DNA of 40,082 nucleotides, taken from the NCBI RefSeq assembly GCF_003012705.1, contig NZ_PXYL01000029.1:1-40082 (forward strand), in the 5' to 3' direction. The notes beneath the pieces were generated by a model, which saw only the letters and a program-made list of their open reading frames with translations, made no database searches and was not told where the DNA came from. Made by a program: the position numbers and the translations under genes. This DNA comes from Pseudaminobacter soli (ex Li et al. 2025) (lineage in GTDB: Bacteria > Pseudomonadota > Alphaproteobacteria > Rhizobiales > Rhizobiaceae). Of the stretch, positions 14,292 through 23,687 are shown one piece after another (position 1 is the first letter of the stretch; the number at the start of each line of letters is the position of its first letter).

Positions 14292-15437
14292 GTGATCCAG
14301 CCCATCCTGTTTTTTGCCCTCGGCTTTCTCAGTGCAGGCTTCATCGCGCTGCTGGTCGCGCCGGCCGTCCTACGGCGCGCGGCCAATCTGGCGCGGCGGC
14401 GCGTCGAGGCGTCGATGCCGCTCACGCGGGCCGAGATCGAAGCGGACAAGGACAGGATCCGCGCCGAGGCCGCTATGTCGATCAGGCGGCTGGAACTGAA
14501 CGCGTCGTCGCTGCGCGAAAAGGCAACGACCCAGCTGGTGGATATCAGCCGCGGGCTCGAGCAGATCAAGGCGCTGGCCGCCGACGGCGATGCCAAAGCC
14601 AAGATGATTGCGATGCTGGAAGCGCAGGTCGGGACGCTGCGCGCCGACCTTACTAGGTGCGAGGAAGAGCTGCAGCGTCTTTCCGAACGCCTTGAAGAGA
14701 CCGAAAGCGCCAAGGCGGTCCATGCCAAGGAAATGGAGCAGCTTGGCGCGATGTATGACGAGGCCAGCTTCTCCGCCAGCAGCCGTCAGATCGAACTGGT
14801 GGCGCGCGAAAGCGAGCTCGAGAAACTCGCCAATGAGGTGACCCAATTGAAAGCGAAGCGCAAGGAAACCGACGCGCGCGCCCAGGCTTTGTCGCTCGAG
14901 ACGAGAGCTTCCCGCGACGAGACCAAGTCCGAGCGGAAGCGGGCAAACGAGGCGGAAAGGAAGCTCGCTCAGGCCACCTCGAAGCTGGCCGACCGCGAAG
15001 ACCTCATCGAGCGTCGGAATGCGGAGATCGAGCGGTTGCGTGGCGCACCCGTGGCCCAGGCCGAAAGGTCCGGACCGATCACCTCGGCGCCCCGGGTCCT
15101 TGCGGCGCAGGCCAATATCGATCAGGCGCTGGCAAAGCTCTCGGCCGATCGCGAGCGGCTTGAGGAGCGTTTGACGGCCCTTGCCCGCGAAAACAAGCGC
15201 CTCAAGGAAAAGGCCATTGCTGGAGGCCCCGCCGCAAATGGCGGCGACGCGCAGCTGCGCGAACAGATGAATGAATTGGCGGCCGAAGTGGTAAATCTGG
15301 CGGCCATGCTCGACGGCCCGAACTCGCCCATCCATAAGGTGCTCGCCGAAATGGGCGTCGATGGCGAGCGGGCCGGCAAGGCGCTCAGCCTCGCCGACAG
15401 GATACGTGCCTTGCAGAAGGCCGCTTCAGAGGGCTGA
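14292..15437 (+). CDS. Membrane-anchored coiled-coil protein (381 aa)
   Basis: It starts with a GTG and has one membrane helix at residues about 4-27 (ILFFALGFLSAGFIALLVAP). Then comes a basic segment (RRAANLARRR) and about 250 residues of coiled coil rich in Glu, Arg, Lys and Ala with no Cys beyond one. The final part (NELAAEVVNLAAMLDG) resembles the C terminus of similar rhizobial proteins that I know only as hypothetical. It is probably anchored in the inner membrane with the coil in the cytoplasm. The gene ends inside the stop region of the convergent methyltransferase (12-bp overlap). Confidence 0.75.
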   Translation: MIQPILFFALGFLSAGFIALLVAPAVLRRAANLARRRVEASMPLTRAEIEADKDRIRAEAAMSIRRLELNASSLREKATTQLVDISRGLEQIKALAADGDAKAKMIAMLEAQVGTLRADLTRCEEELQRLSERLEETESAKAVHAKEMEQLGAMYDEASFSASSRQIELVARESELEKLANEVTQLKAKRKETDARAQALSLETRASRDETKSERKRANEAERKLAQATSKLADREDLIERRNAEIERLRGAPVAQAERSGPITSAPRVLAAQANIDQALAKLSADRERLEERLTALARENKRLKEKAIAGGPAANGGDAQLREQMNELAAEVVNLAAMLDGPNSPIHKVLAEMGVDGERAGKALSLADRIRALQKAASEG

Positions 15438-16238
15438 GGAAATCCGGTCGGAGAAATGGTGCAGGGTGATCGCCGAAGCTGCAGCGACATTCAGGCTGTC
15501 AAAGCCTTCGGCCATGGCAATTCGCACCGTCTTCAGCCGACCCAGCAATGCGTCGGGCAGGCCGTCGCCTTCCGTTCCGAAATAGAGCGCGAGCCGCTCC
15601 GGCCGCGCCATGTCACGGCAGTCTGTGGTGCCACTCGGCGACAAGGCGATCTGGTCAAATCCGTGTGCCGCGAGGGTCTCGACCAGCGCAGCCGCTCCGC
15701 CGGCCGTTACGAAGGGCACTTTCAGCGCCGCGCCCACGGAAACGCGGATCGCCTTGCGATAGAGCGGGTCGCAGCAGGTTTCGTCCAGCAGCACGGCATC
15801 GGCGCCGAAGGCCGCGGCATTGCGGAAGATCGAACCCATATTGTCGTGGTTGGAAATGCCGACCAGCACGACCACCAGCGCACGCCGGGGGAGGGCAGCC
15901 AGCATGGTGTCGATGTCCTCGGCGGGCCGCTTGCGGCCGATGGCCAGCACGCCGCGGTGCATGTGGAAACCGGCAATCCGATCCAGCACCTCGCCTGAAG
16001 TGACGTAGACCGGCACGCCTGCCGGAGCGAGGCTGAGTGTATCGGCCATGCCGGCAAACCGGTTTTCGAGCAGGAGTACCGATTCGACCTCGAAGCGCCG
16101 GGCCGAGAACAGGACGTTCAGAACCACCTTGCCTTCGGCGACGAAGCGCCCTTGGCGCCCGGCAAGGTCGCGTTCGCGGATATCCATATAGGCGGCCACG
16201 CGCGGGTCGGCCGCATCATCGATGCGTATTGGTTGCAC
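15426..16238 (-). CDS. SpoU/TrmH family RNA 2'-O-methyltransferase
   Basis: A 270-aa protein with an N-terminal substrate-binding domain (GRFVAEGKVVLNVLF) and a C-terminal SPOUT knot. The family motifs are visible: ISNHDNMGSIFRNAAAFGAD (motif 1), LYFGTEGDGLP (motif 2) and VRIAMAEGFDSLNVAAASAI (motif 3, with the catalytic-loop Asn). It uses S-adenosylmethionine to methylate tRNA or rRNA ribose; the target is not evident. It begins with GTG at 16238. It overlaps the convergent coiled-coil gene by 12 bp at the 3' ends. Confidence 0.93.
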   Translation of the reverse strand: MQPIRIDDAADPRVAAYMDIRERDLAGRQGRFVAEGKVVLNVLFSARRFEVESVLLLENRFAGMADTLSLAPAGVPVYVTSGEVLDRIAGFHMHRGVLAIGRKRPAEDIDTMLAALPRRALVVVLVGISNHDNMGSIFRNAAAFGADAVLLDETCCDPLYRKAIRVSVGAALKVPFVTAGGAAALVETLAAHGFDQIALSPSGTTDCRDMARPERLALYFGTEGDGLPDALLGRLKTVRIAMAEGFDSLNVAAASAITLHHFSDRISSAL

Positions 16239-16408
16239 TGCAAAGGCGCCTGAAGTCGGTGATCGTCAGGTCCCGTTAAAGGACGTAGCCGGTGCCGTGG
16301 TCAAGGCCCACACCGGGTCGTCTTCTGTCGAAACCGTGACACATCATCTGCGAGGACGGCCACGCTCGGTGCCGTCGCATCAGGTCAGGTCGTGGCCGCC
16401 GGCTGGCG

Positions 16409-16705
16409 TCACGCGACGGCGAAGATACCGTCCAGCGTACCGAGCAGTTGTCGTACCGCGTCGGAATTGCAGGAATAGTAGATCATCTGCCGATCGCGTC
16501 GAGTCTCGACAAGATCGACGCTGCGCAGCTTTGCCAGATGCTGCGACAGTGCCGATTGGCTGAGATCCACCTTTTCGGCGATGGCGCCGACCGACATCTC
16601 ACCTTCCAGCAGATGGCTGACTATGATCAGTCGCTTTTCATTGCCCAACAGAGCCAGCAATGTCGCTGCTGCGTTGGCATTCTTAATGATTGGCCGCGAA
16701 ACCAT
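16409..16705 (-). CDS. ArsR/SmtB-family regulator, NolR-like (98 aa)
   Basis: A winged-helix repressor type: LLALLGNEKRLIIVSHLLEG, then the recognition helix SQSALSQHLAKLRSVDLVETRRD and the wing QMIYYSC. The SQSALSQHLAKLR segment matches the rhizobial NolR/BigR group. The Cys pairs or His clusters that bind metal in ArsR proteins are missing (only one Cys in YYSC), so metal sensing is unlikely. I chose the ATG at 16705; an extension to 16774 adds a Cys-rich piece without a ribosome site. No obvious target gene is adjacent. Confidence 0.85.
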   Translation of the reverse strand: MVSRPIIKNANAAATLLALLGNEKRLIIVSHLLEGEMSVGAIAEKVDLSQSALSQHLAKLRSVDLVETRRDRQMIYYSCNSDAVRQLLGTLDGIFAVA

Positions 16706-16879
16706 TGGTCCCCTACACAAATTCGCTCCGCAGACGTTATGGGGGCAAATAACATCATGCGGCTCCGCCTGCACCCATATGGCATGTGCAGGACGCTGCG
16801 TTCAGCTCAGGAGCGACCTGAGCATCCCCGTTACGCCCGTATCCTGCACCGGAGGAAAATCAGCGTAGGTGGCTTTCGC

Positions 16880-17647
16880 CTACTCAGCTGTTCTTCCGAT
16901 TCTGGCCATTTCTATTAGTATTTTTCTCAATTCGTCGGCATCCGTCAACTTGCGCGGGAAAAATATACGCTTGATTGTGTCGCCGGAGGCGAGATCCATG
17001 CCTTCGGGGTCGAAGCCCGTCAGGGTCCAGTCATTGCTTTCGGCCTTGGCAAAGTGATGTGCGTAGACGGCAATGGCGTCGCGATGATCGGCGTTCATAT
17101 GGTCGAGCGCCGACTGCTCGCTCTCTGCCAAAGCCTCCAAAGCCGGGCTTTCGGTGACCAGCTCGTCGCGGGTCAGGTTGTAGGCGCGGCCGAAGCCGCC
17201 GTTCAGGCTGGCACCCTGAATTTCGAGCCGGAAGAAGGAAAAATCGCCCAGGCCGACATAAAGCTGGGCTTTGGGATTGCGATTGAGATAGCGGCGCTGC
17301 GCGCGCGCGTGTTCGGGCGTATCGCGTGCGAGTTTTGCCGCACGGCACGCGATGGAGATGCGGGGGTGTGCCAACGGATCGCCCTTACCTGGATCACCCA
17401 GCAGGAGCGAGCAGCGCGGGTCGGCAAGCAGCGCTGGCGTGTGGGCCGCCAGCATGGAAATCAGGATCAGCGGCGTTCCGTCGATGTCGGTGGCCGTGCC
17501 GACCCGGCTTGCCAGCGGCGCACCGGTCTGCGGGTCGAGAACGGCTATTGCGCCATAGCGCGCGGTGCGCAGCAGCGTCTTGCCGAGCGTGATTGCATCC
17601 TGGGTGGTCTCCAGAACGCCGTCCTTCTTCTTTTCAACCTTTTCCAC
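16880..17647 (-). CDS. HugZ-family haem-related / FMN-binding split-barrel protein
   Basis: A 255-aa protein with two parts. The N-terminal split barrel is of the pyridoxamine-phosphate-oxidase type (RTARYGAIAVLDPQTGAPLA, DPRCSLLLGDPGKGDPLAHP). The C-terminal DUF2470 domain has DHMNADHRDAIAVYA and GFDPEGMDL. HugZ proteins bind haem and take part in its degradation or use. No haem uptake genes are beside it, so it may act as a general haem or flavin-linked enzyme. The start is GTG at 17647 after GTGAGG. Confidence 0.88.
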   Translation of the reverse strand: MEKVEKKKDGVLETTQDAITLGKTLLRTARYGAIAVLDPQTGAPLASRVGTATDIDGTPLILISMLAAHTPALLADPRCSLLLGDPGKGDPLAHPRISIACRAAKLARDTPEHARAQRRYLNRNPKAQLYVGLGDFSFFRLEIQGASLNGGFGRAYNLTRDELVTESPALEALAESEQSALDHMNADHRDAIAVYAHHFAKAESNDWTLTGFDPEGMDLASGDTIKRIFFPRKLTDADELRKILIEMARIGRTAE

Positions 17648-17684
17648 GACGCAGCCTCACAAAATCATGATTGAGATTGTCAGC

Positions 17685-18860
17685 TTATCGCTCGACTATT
17701 CCGTCCTTTGCAAGGGTTTCCGCCTCGGCCTCCGAGAAACCGAAGCGGGCAAGGATCGACGCCGGGTCGCAGGCCTCCGCGTTCGGAACAGCGGCGACGG
17801 CAGAGTCGGTGCGCGAAAAACGCGGCGTGGGGCGAGGGCGAGTAAACCCGGCGACGTCGACGTGACTTTGCCTTGACCGGTTGTGCGGATGAGCGGCAGC
17901 CTCGCTGAAGGAGAGGACAGGCGCGACGCACGCCTCGGTGCCCTCGAATAGGGCGGTCCATTCGTCCCGGTTCTTCGTACGTACGCGTTCAGCTATTGCC
18001 GCCCGCATCTCGTCCCAGACCCCGCGATCATACTGCGCCGGCACAAAGCGCGCGTCGAGCGGCAGCAGGCGCGCGAACTCGGCGAAGAAGCGCGGTTCGA
18101 GGCAGGCGACCACGATGTGCCCGCCATCGGCGGTTTCGTAGGTGTCGTAGAATGGCGTGCCGGAATCGAGCAGGTTGTCGCCACGCCGCTCGTTCCACGT
18201 TCCATCGGCCAGGAAGCTGAAGTAGGGCGCGGCCAGCATCGAGGCACCTTCGACCATCGAGGCGTCGATGATTTGCCCCCTGCCGGAGCGGGAGCGCTCG
18301 AACAGGGCGGCGAGCAGGCCGGTCATCAGCATCATCGTGCCGCCGCCATAGTCGGCAACGAGATTGAGCGGCGGCACCGGCCGGCCGCCCTTGTGGCCGA
18401 TGGCGTTGAGGGCACCCGTATAGGCCAGATAGGTCAGGTCGTGCCCCGCACGCTCTGCAAGAGGCCCGGTCTGGCCGTAGCCGGTCAGGCGGCCGTAGAT
18501 CAGGGCAGGACTGCGCGAGCAGGCGATATCCGGCCCGAGGCCGAGGCGCTCCATGACGCCTGGGCGAAACCCCTCGATCAGCACATCAGCGCGATCGAGC
18601 AGGCGCAGCACCAGTTCCGCTCCCTCGGGGCGCTTGAGATCGACGGTGAGGATTTCGCGGCCGTGGCGGTCGAGATCATATTGCGGCGACACGCGCATGA
18701 AGACGCGGTCGTTGCTCGGCCGCTCGATGCGGACAACCCGGGCTCCCATCTCGGTCAGCATGAGACCCGCGAGCGGCACCGGCCCAAGGCCGGCCATTTC
18801 CACGACCGTCAGCCCGACGAGCGGACCCTTTCCGGGGTTTCTGGCCGGTGCGCTGGTCAT
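17685..18860 (-). CDS. Alpha-methylacyl-CoA racemase (CaiB/BaiF family III CoA-transferase fold)
   Basis: A 391-aa protein. By alignment with Mycobacterium MCR the racemase residues are present: His140 and the adjacent Asp141 in RAGHDLTYLAYTG, Asp170 in NLVADYGGG and Glu255 in CLEPRFF. This favours racemase over CoA transfer. Such enzymes switch 2R/2S-methylacyl-CoA esters in branched-chain lipid breakdown. It lies 11 bp behind the type-10 SDR gene, so the two are probably one operon. I chose the ATG at 18860; the frame is open much further, through the SDR gene, but only by chance of base composition. Confidence 0.92.
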   Translation of the reverse strand: MTSAPARNPGKGPLVGLTVVEMAGLGPVPLAGLMLTEMGARVVRIERPSNDRVFMRVSPQYDLDRHGREILTVDLKRPEGAELVLRLLDRADVLIEGFRPGVMERLGLGPDIACSRSPALIYGRLTGYGQTGPLAERAGHDLTYLAYTGALNAIGHKGGRPVPPLNLVADYGGGTMMLMTGLLAALFERSRSGRGQIIDASMVEGASMLAAPYFSFLADGTWNERRGDNLLDSGTPFYDTYETADGGHIVVACLEPRFFAEFARLLPLDARFVPAQYDRGVWDEMRAAIAERVRTKNRDEWTALFEGTEACVAPVLSFSEAAAHPHNRSRQSHVDVAGFTRPRPTPRFSRTDSAVAAVPNAEACDPASILARFGFSEAEAETLAKDGIVER

Positions 18861-18871
18861 GGCCTGTAGCC

Positions 18872-19633
18872 CTATTTCGGCGCCATGCGGATCGCGCCGT
18901 CGAGGCGGATCGTCTCGCCGTTCAGCATCTGGTTCTCGACGATATGGAGGGCCAGCGCAGCATATTCCGAAGGTTCGCCCAAACGCGGAGGGAAGGGTAC
19001 CGCGGCACCGAGCGAATCCTGCACCTCTTGCGGCATAGCGGACATCATCGGCGTCTTGAAGATGCCGGGGGCGATCGTCATCACGCGGATGCCGGAGCGG
19101 GCGAGATCGCGGGCGATAGGAAGCGTCATGCCGACCACGCCGCCCTTGGAAGCCGAATAGGCAGCCTGGCCGATCTGCCCATCGAAAGCCGCAACCGAGG
19201 CGGTGTTGACGATGACGCCACGCTCGCCGCCCTCCAGCGCGTCGAGCTTGGCCATGCGGTCGGCCGCAAGGCGGATCATGTTGAAGGTGCCGAGCAGGTT
19301 GACCTCGATCACCGTGCGGTAGACGTCGAGCGGATGGGGGCCGTCCTTGCCGATGGTCTTCATGCCAACGGCGATGCCGGCGCAATTGACGAGGATGCGC
19401 GGTGTTCCGAGCTTTGCGACCACCTCGGCGATCGCACTTTCGGCGCCTTCCGCACTCGCCACGTCGCATTTGACGGCAACGCCGCCGATATCGTCCGCTA
19501 CCTTGTGGGCGCGGTCGATGCCGATGTCGAGAACGCCGACCTTGACGCCGCGGGCAGCCAGGGCGCGCGCGGTGGCCTCACCCAGGCCCGAGCCGCCCCC
19601 GGTAACGATTGCGATCTGGTCCTTGGGGTTCAT
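18872..19633 (-). CDS. Short-chain 3-hydroxyacyl-CoA dehydrogenase (type 10 SDR)
   Basis: A 253-aa SDR with the nucleotide motif TGGGSGLG (11-18), NAG-type sequence NCAGIAVG, and catalytic Ser146, Tyr159 and Lys163 (YSASK). The LFG-like end of other type-10 enzymes is replaced by IRMAPK, but [13 protein letters not shown] and [20 protein letters not shown] are diagnostic of the type-10 / 2-methyl-3-hydroxybutyryl-CoA group. It oxidises 3-hydroxyacyl-CoA with NAD. The ATG follows GGGAGGAGACGCC. Paired with the racemase, it suggests branched or methylated fatty-acid, isoleucine or sterol side-chain breakdown. Confidence 0.92.
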   Translation of the reverse strand: MNPKDQIAIVTGGGSGLGEATARALAARGVKVGVLDIGIDRAHKVADDIGGVAVKCDVASAEGAESAIAEVVAKLGTPRILVNCAGIAVGMKTIGKDGPHPLDVYRTVIEVNLLGTFNMIRLAADRMAKLDALEGGERGVIVNTASVAAFDGQIGQAAYSASKGGVVGMTLPIARDLARSGIRVMTIAPGIFKTPMMSAMPQEVQDSLGAAVPFPPRLGEPSEYAALALHIVENQMLNGETIRLDGAIRMAPK

Positions 19634-19658
19634 GGCGTCTCCTCCCGTGCTGATTACA

Positions 19659-20216
19659 TCATGCTACGGATGCTTGCGCGGGCACGCAACTGGCCTCCTG
19701 CACGGGCATGCTGTCGACCTTGTAGGCGTGTTGGACATCACCGGTCAGCGAAGCCACGCCGCCGGCCTTCAATTCGAAGGCGAGCAGCCGGTTGGGGTCC
19801 ACCGGGCGGGGCATGGTGATTTGGCCGTGTGGAATCTTCTTGAAGCCGAGCGGGCCGTAATAGGGCTCGTCGCCGACCAGGACCACGGAAGCGGCGCCAG
19901 CCCGGCGGGCGGCATCGATGGCCATCGCCACCAACTTGCGGCCGATGCCCAGATTCTTGAAGGAGGGACGGACGGCCAGCGGCCCAAGCAGGAGGGCGCG
20001 TCCCTGGCCGGCGGCGATCCATGTCATCCGAACGGAGGCGATAACGATGCCGTCATGCGTGGCGACGAAGGAAAGCTTGCGATCGTGCGGGCCGGCTTCG
20101 CGGATCTTGTAGGCCGCACGCGTGAACCGGCCGGGGCCGAAGGCCTCTTCGTTGATCGCGTCGATTTCGGAGTCATGCGCCGGCATTTCCGGCAGATAGG
20201 TTACGGCAAGGGTCAT
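19659..20216 (-). CDS. GNAT-family N-acetyltransferase (YhbS-like)
   Basis: A 185-aa acetyltransferase. The acetyl-CoA loop is seen in [19 protein letters not shown], and [17 protein letters not shown] is typical of the YhbS subgroup. The substrate is unknown. The last 20 residues after YKVDSM are extra compared with relatives. It lies 25 bp upstream of the SDR gene on the same strand, so it may be part of that transcript. Confidence 0.88.
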   Translation of the reverse strand: MTLAVTYLPEMPAHDSEIDAINEEAFGPGRFTRAAYKIREAGPHDRKLSFVATHDGIVIASVRMTWIAAGQGRALLLGPLAVRPSFKNLGIGRKLVAMAIDAARRAGAASVVLVGDEPYYGPLGFKKIPHGQITMPRPVDPNRLLAFELKAGGVASLTGDVQHAYKVDSMPVQEASCVPAQASVA

Positions 20217-20488
20217 CGTCTTTGTATTCCGGTCGAGGAGGACTATCCGCTGCGGACATGGCGCAACGGTGGCTGTCCGCGCAACTCAGGCGCGGTCGCT
20301 GATTCGTCGTCGGTCGAACCGGATATGTGCAAAGACAGTTGCCATTGATCGTCCCGCTAGCATCATTTCGGCATGGCGTCCATGGCCCATTTCACCGGCA
20401 GCGATAGATTGACGAAGTGTTCAGCCCTTCGGGGTTTCCGCTTCCGCCCTTCAGCCCCTAAATAAGCTGAAACAGGAAGGAGCCTGCC

Positions 20489-21478
20489 ATGGGATTGCTG
20501 GTTGACGGTAAGTGGGTGGATCGCTGGTACGACACCAAGGAAAGCGGTGGCCGATTCGTGCGCTCGCAGTCGCAGTGGCGCGACTGGGTCAGCCCCGATG
20601 GCACGCCGGCGCCGGGTAAGACGCGCGGCTTCAAGGCCGAGCCGGGCCGCTATCATCTCTACGTTTCCTGGGCATGTCCCTGGGCGCACCGCACGCTGAT
20701 CTTTCGGGCCTTGAAGAAGCTCGAAGGCATCATTTCGGTGTCTGTCGTGCATCACTACATGGGCGCGAACGGCTGGACCTTCCTCAAGGAGGACGGGGCG
20801 ACCGGCGATACGCTCTATGGCCTCGACTATCTCCACCAGATCTACACCAAGGCCGACCCGCACTATTCCGGTCGTGTGACGGTGCCGGTGCTGTGGGACA
20901 AGAAGGAGCAGACGATCGTTTCCAACGAGTCGTCCGAAATCATCCGTATGCTGAATTCGGCCTTCGACGAATGGGGCGATGCATCGGTCGATTTCTATCC
21001 GCAGGCGCTGCGCCAGGAAATCGATGCCGTCAACGACATGGTCTATCCGTCGATCAACAACGGCGTCTATCGGGCCGGCTTCGCTACTACCCAGGCAGCC
21101 TATGAAGAGGCGTTCAAGGAGCTTTTCGGCGCGCTCGATAGCCTTGAGGACCGGCTGTCGCGGCAGCGCTATCTGCTGGGCGACAGGCTGACAGAGGCCG
21201 ACTGGCGGCTGTTCACGACGCTGGTGCGCTTCGACCCCGTCTATGTGGGGCACTTCAAGTGCAATCTCAGGCGGATCGCCGACTACCCGAACCTGTCGAA
21301 CTATCTGCGCGAGCTGTACCAGATGCCGGGCGTGGCAGGCACGGTGAACATGCTGCACATCAAGTCGCATTATTACGGCAGCCACGTCACCATCAATCCG
21401 ACACGCATCGTGCCGGTCGGCCCCGAGCTCAACTATTCGGCGCCGCATGACCGCGATCGCTTTAGGAAGGCCGCCTGA
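20489..21478 (+). CDS. Glutathionyl-hydroquinone reductase (YqjG/PcpF type)
   Basis: A 329-aa xi-class glutathione transferase. The active Cys63 is in SWACPWAHRTL, as in E. coli YqjG. Other family marks are DYLHQIYTKADPHYSGRVTVPVLWD, SSEIIRMLN and LYQMPGVAGTVNMLHIKSHYY. It reduces glutathionyl-hydroquinones using glutathione in the cytoplasm. The ATG follows AGGAAGGAG. The 272-bp region before it (20217-20488) is shared with the divergent GNAT gene. Its stop directly abuts the stop of the convergent Nudix gene, with no base between them. Confidence 0.95.
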   Translation: MGLLVDGKWVDRWYDTKESGGRFVRSQSQWRDWVSPDGTPAPGKTRGFKAEPGRYHLYVSWACPWAHRTLIFRALKKLEGIISVSVVHHYMGANGWTFLKEDGATGDTLYGLDYLHQIYTKADPHYSGRVTVPVLWDKKEQTIVSNESSEIIRMLNSAFDEWGDASVDFYPQALRQEIDAVNDMVYPSINNGVYRAGFATTQAAYEEAFKELFGALDSLEDRLSRQRYLLGDRLTEADWRLFTTLVRFDPVYVGHFKCNLRRIADYPNLSNYLRELYQMPGVAGTVNMLHIKSHYYGSHVTINPTRIVPVGPELNYSAPHDRDRFRKAA

Positions 21479-21976
21479 CTACCAGTCCGGAGAAGGGGGC
21501 GCGCCGTCGAGCGCTTCGGCAATGCGCCTGAGCGTAGCCGGTGTGGTATCCTCGGGCAGCGCGTCCAGCGGGAAGAAGCCGGATTCGGCGATTTCATGAT
21601 CGGGCAGTTTCGGCGCAGTCTGCTGGAACGCCTCGATCAGGTAGAATGCGACATGGTCGCGGCGGCTGGCCTGACGGTTGAAATGTATGGATTTCAGCTG
21701 CGGCGCGGTGAAGGTGATGTTGCCTTCTTCAAGCATCTCATGCTCGAGCGCCTCCAGCACCGTCTCGCCGGTTTCGACGCCGCCGCCAGGAAGCTGCCAG
21801 CCGGCAACATAGGTGTGGCGGATGAGGAAGACGGAATTGCTCGCCCTGTCGTACACGAGCCCACGCACGCCAAGCGTCATCGGCCGTTGCAGCAGGAAAT
21901 AGGCGTGGAAGAGCTTGGAGCGCAGCCACGGCCACCCCTGCTGGCGAAAGCGGTCCCGTCTGCTGCCCGCGCTCAT
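21479..21976 (-). CDS. Nudix hydrolase with an altered Nudix box (165 aa)
   Basis: The box GGGVETGETVLEALEHEM, followed by LEEGNI, fits G-x5-E-x7-R-E-U-x-E-E-x-G-U except that the conserved Arg is His and the conserved Gly is Asn. The metal-binding Glu residues (HEMLEE) remain. Nudix enzymes split nucleoside diphosphates linked to another group; the substrate is unknown. The N terminus is basic (SRRDRFRQQGWPWLRSKLFH). Start ATG at 21976, 53 bp from the divergent metallophosphoesterase gene. Confidence 0.88.
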   Translation of the reverse strand: MSAGSRRDRFRQQGWPWLRSKLFHAYFLLQRPMTLGVRGLVYDRASNSVFLIRHTYVAGWQLPGGGVETGETVLEALEHEMLEEGNITFTAPQLKSIHFNRQASRRDHVAFYLIEAFQQTAPKLPDHEIAESGFFPLDALPEDTTPATLRRIAEALDGAPPSPDW

Positions 21977-22029
21977 ATGACTGCAGCCGATGGGTGGAAA
22001 GCCGAGGTCGCGTGTCCTACAAGAGAACC

Positions 22030-22971
22030 ATGTTCAGGCTTGCGCATATTTCCGACGTCCATCTGGGGCCCCTGCCTCCTGTAACCTATCGCGAACTCGC
22101 ATCCAAGCGCGTGACGGGTTATGTCAACTGGCAGCGCAACCGGCGGCATTTCCTGCACGAAGGAGCGCTCGACACGATCGTAGCCGACCTGCAGGCGGCC
22201 AAGCCCGACCACCTCGCGGTGACGGGGGATCTGGTCAACCTGGCGCTCAACGGCGAGATCGAGCTGGCAAGGCTCTGGCTGGAATCGCTGGGCAATCCCG
22301 CGGATGTTTCGGTCGTGCCCGGCAATCACGATGCCTATGTGCCCGGCGCTTTCGACAAGATCTGCATGGCCTGGGCACCCTGGATGAAGGGCGACGGGCA
22401 AACCGTTCCCGTCGGGCGCCATGCCTTCCCCTATCTCAGGGTTCGCGGCGAGGTGGCGCTGATCGGGGTTTCCACGGCGCGCGCCACCGCTCCGTTCATG
22501 GCCAACGGCTTTTTCCGCGAAGGGCAGGCCCGGCGACTTAGCCGGATGCTCGACGAAACGGCCGCGTGGGGCCTTTGCCGGGTAATCATGATCCATCATC
22601 CGCCGGTGCGCGGTGCCGTGGCCCAGCACAAGCGCCTGTTCGGCATCAGCCGCTTCCAGCGCGTGATCGAGCGCCATGGCGCGGAGCTGATCCTGCACGG
22701 GCATTCGCACCTGCCTTCGCTTTTCTGGATCGGGACGGCCGCAAAGCCGGTGCCTGCGGTTGGGGTCTCAGCGGCAGGGCAGGGCGTAGGCGGCCGCAAT
22801 CCGGCGGCCCAATACAATCTCCTGGAGATCGCCGGGCAGCCGGGTGCCTGGCAAATTCATCTGGCAAGGCATGGCCTTACGACGATCGGGGCACCGCCAT
22901 CCAAGCTCATCGAGATGGACCTGACGCCCTATTCGGCGCGGGTGTCGCAAGCGGCGGCTAGCAGGTCCTAA
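22030..22971 (+). CDS. Calcineurin-like metallophosphoesterase (313 aa)
   Basis: All motifs of the two-metal site are present: D9-x-H11 (ISDVHLG), GD 66-67 (TGDLVN), GNHD 98-101, HH in MIHHPP, and GHSH. Related rhizobial proteins are annotated as 3',5'-cyclic nucleotide phosphodiesterase-like or general phosphohydrolases; the substrate is not clear here. I chose the ATG at 22030 because the first motif begins at residue 6; a GTG at 21994 is possible. Its stop abuts the stop of the convergent gene at 22972. Confidence 0.9.
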   Translation: MFRLAHISDVHLGPLPPVTYRELASKRVTGYVNWQRNRRHFLHEGALDTIVADLQAAKPDHLAVTGDLVNLALNGEIELARLWLESLGNPADVSVVPGNHDAYVPGAFDKICMAWAPWMKGDGQTVPVGRHAFPYLRVRGEVALIGVSTARATAPFMANGFFREGQARRLSRMLDETAAWGLCRVIMIHHPPVRGAVAQHKRLFGISRFQRVIERHGAELILHGHSHLPSLFWIGTAAKPVPAVGVSAAGQGVGGRNPAAQYNLLEIAGQPGAWQIHLARHGLTTIGAPPSKLIEMDLTPYSARVSQAAASRS

Positions 22972-23583
22972 TCAGAAATCGAATATTTTCAGCGCTGACA
23001 GGCCATCTCGCAGCCATGCCATCGTGAGGGCAAAGCCGACGATCGCACCGGCTGCAAAGAGGCCGAATCCGGCAAAAAAGCTTTGCCAGCCATTCGAGCG
23101 CGGCGCCTGGAGAGCCGCGGCGGCTTCCGGAACCGCCGTCTCACGTCCGAAGGCGCGGTCGACGCCGCCATCCATCATGCGCTGCCGCTCCACGATGCGC
23201 TCGGCGATGTAGCGGGTGACCTGATCGGCCACGGGCTTCATGTCGGTGGATTCGGCGAGAATCACGCGGCCGATGCGAGTGTCCTTCAGGAAGCGGTAGG
23301 TGCGGCGGTCGCGCCCCAGCGAAACGTGGCTGATGGCGTCGATCCAGAGGCGCGGCTGCAGGCCTGAGGAAACCGCAAAATCGAACATGTCGATATCAGC
23401 CGGGACTTCGGCGAAGACGGGCGCCAGTTCCTGGGCGAGAAGGTCGAGCCGCATGCGGCTGGCTTCGCGCAGCTCAACCACCACGTCGTCGCGGTCGGCC
23501 ACTGCGTTCTTCACGTCGCGAATGGCATCGGCCAAACGCCGCGACGGATCCATCGCCGTTACATTTTCACCTGCATCACTCAT
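22972..23583 (-). CDS. Tail-anchored hypothetical protein (203 aa)
   Basis: A soluble, charged body with one membrane helix close to the C terminus (FFAGFGLFAAGAIVGFALTM, then AWLRDG), so it is probably tail-anchored with its body in the cytoplasm. Mid-protein sequence DFAVSSGLQPRLWIDAISHV and RDRRTYRFLKDTRIGRVIL is recalled from other rhizobial hypothetical proteins, without known function. The ATG at 23583 follows GGAG. It stands alone. Confidence 0.7.
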   Translation of the reverse strand: MSDAGENVTAMDPSRRLADAIRDVKNAVADRDDVVVELREASRMRLDLLAQELAPVFAEVPADIDMFDFAVSSGLQPRLWIDAISHVSLGRDRRTYRFLKDTRIGRVILAESTDMKPVADQVTRYIAERIVERQRMMDGGVDRAFGRETAVPEAAAALQAPRSNGWQSFFAGFGLFAAGAIVGFALTMAWLRDGLSALKIFDF

Positions 23584-23687
23584 GGCAGGACACTCCAACC
23601 CGAATGCAAACGCTAAGGAAGTCTTAACATAGCGGGGTCGTCAATGCACCTGCCTCAGCGGCAGTTGTCGACGCAAACGGGCGGCGT

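Noticed and set aside
17685-19469. Long frame that would fuse the racemase to an N-terminal extension
   Set aside because: The extension is an Arg-rich out-of-frame reading of the SDR gene; both genes have good separate starts.
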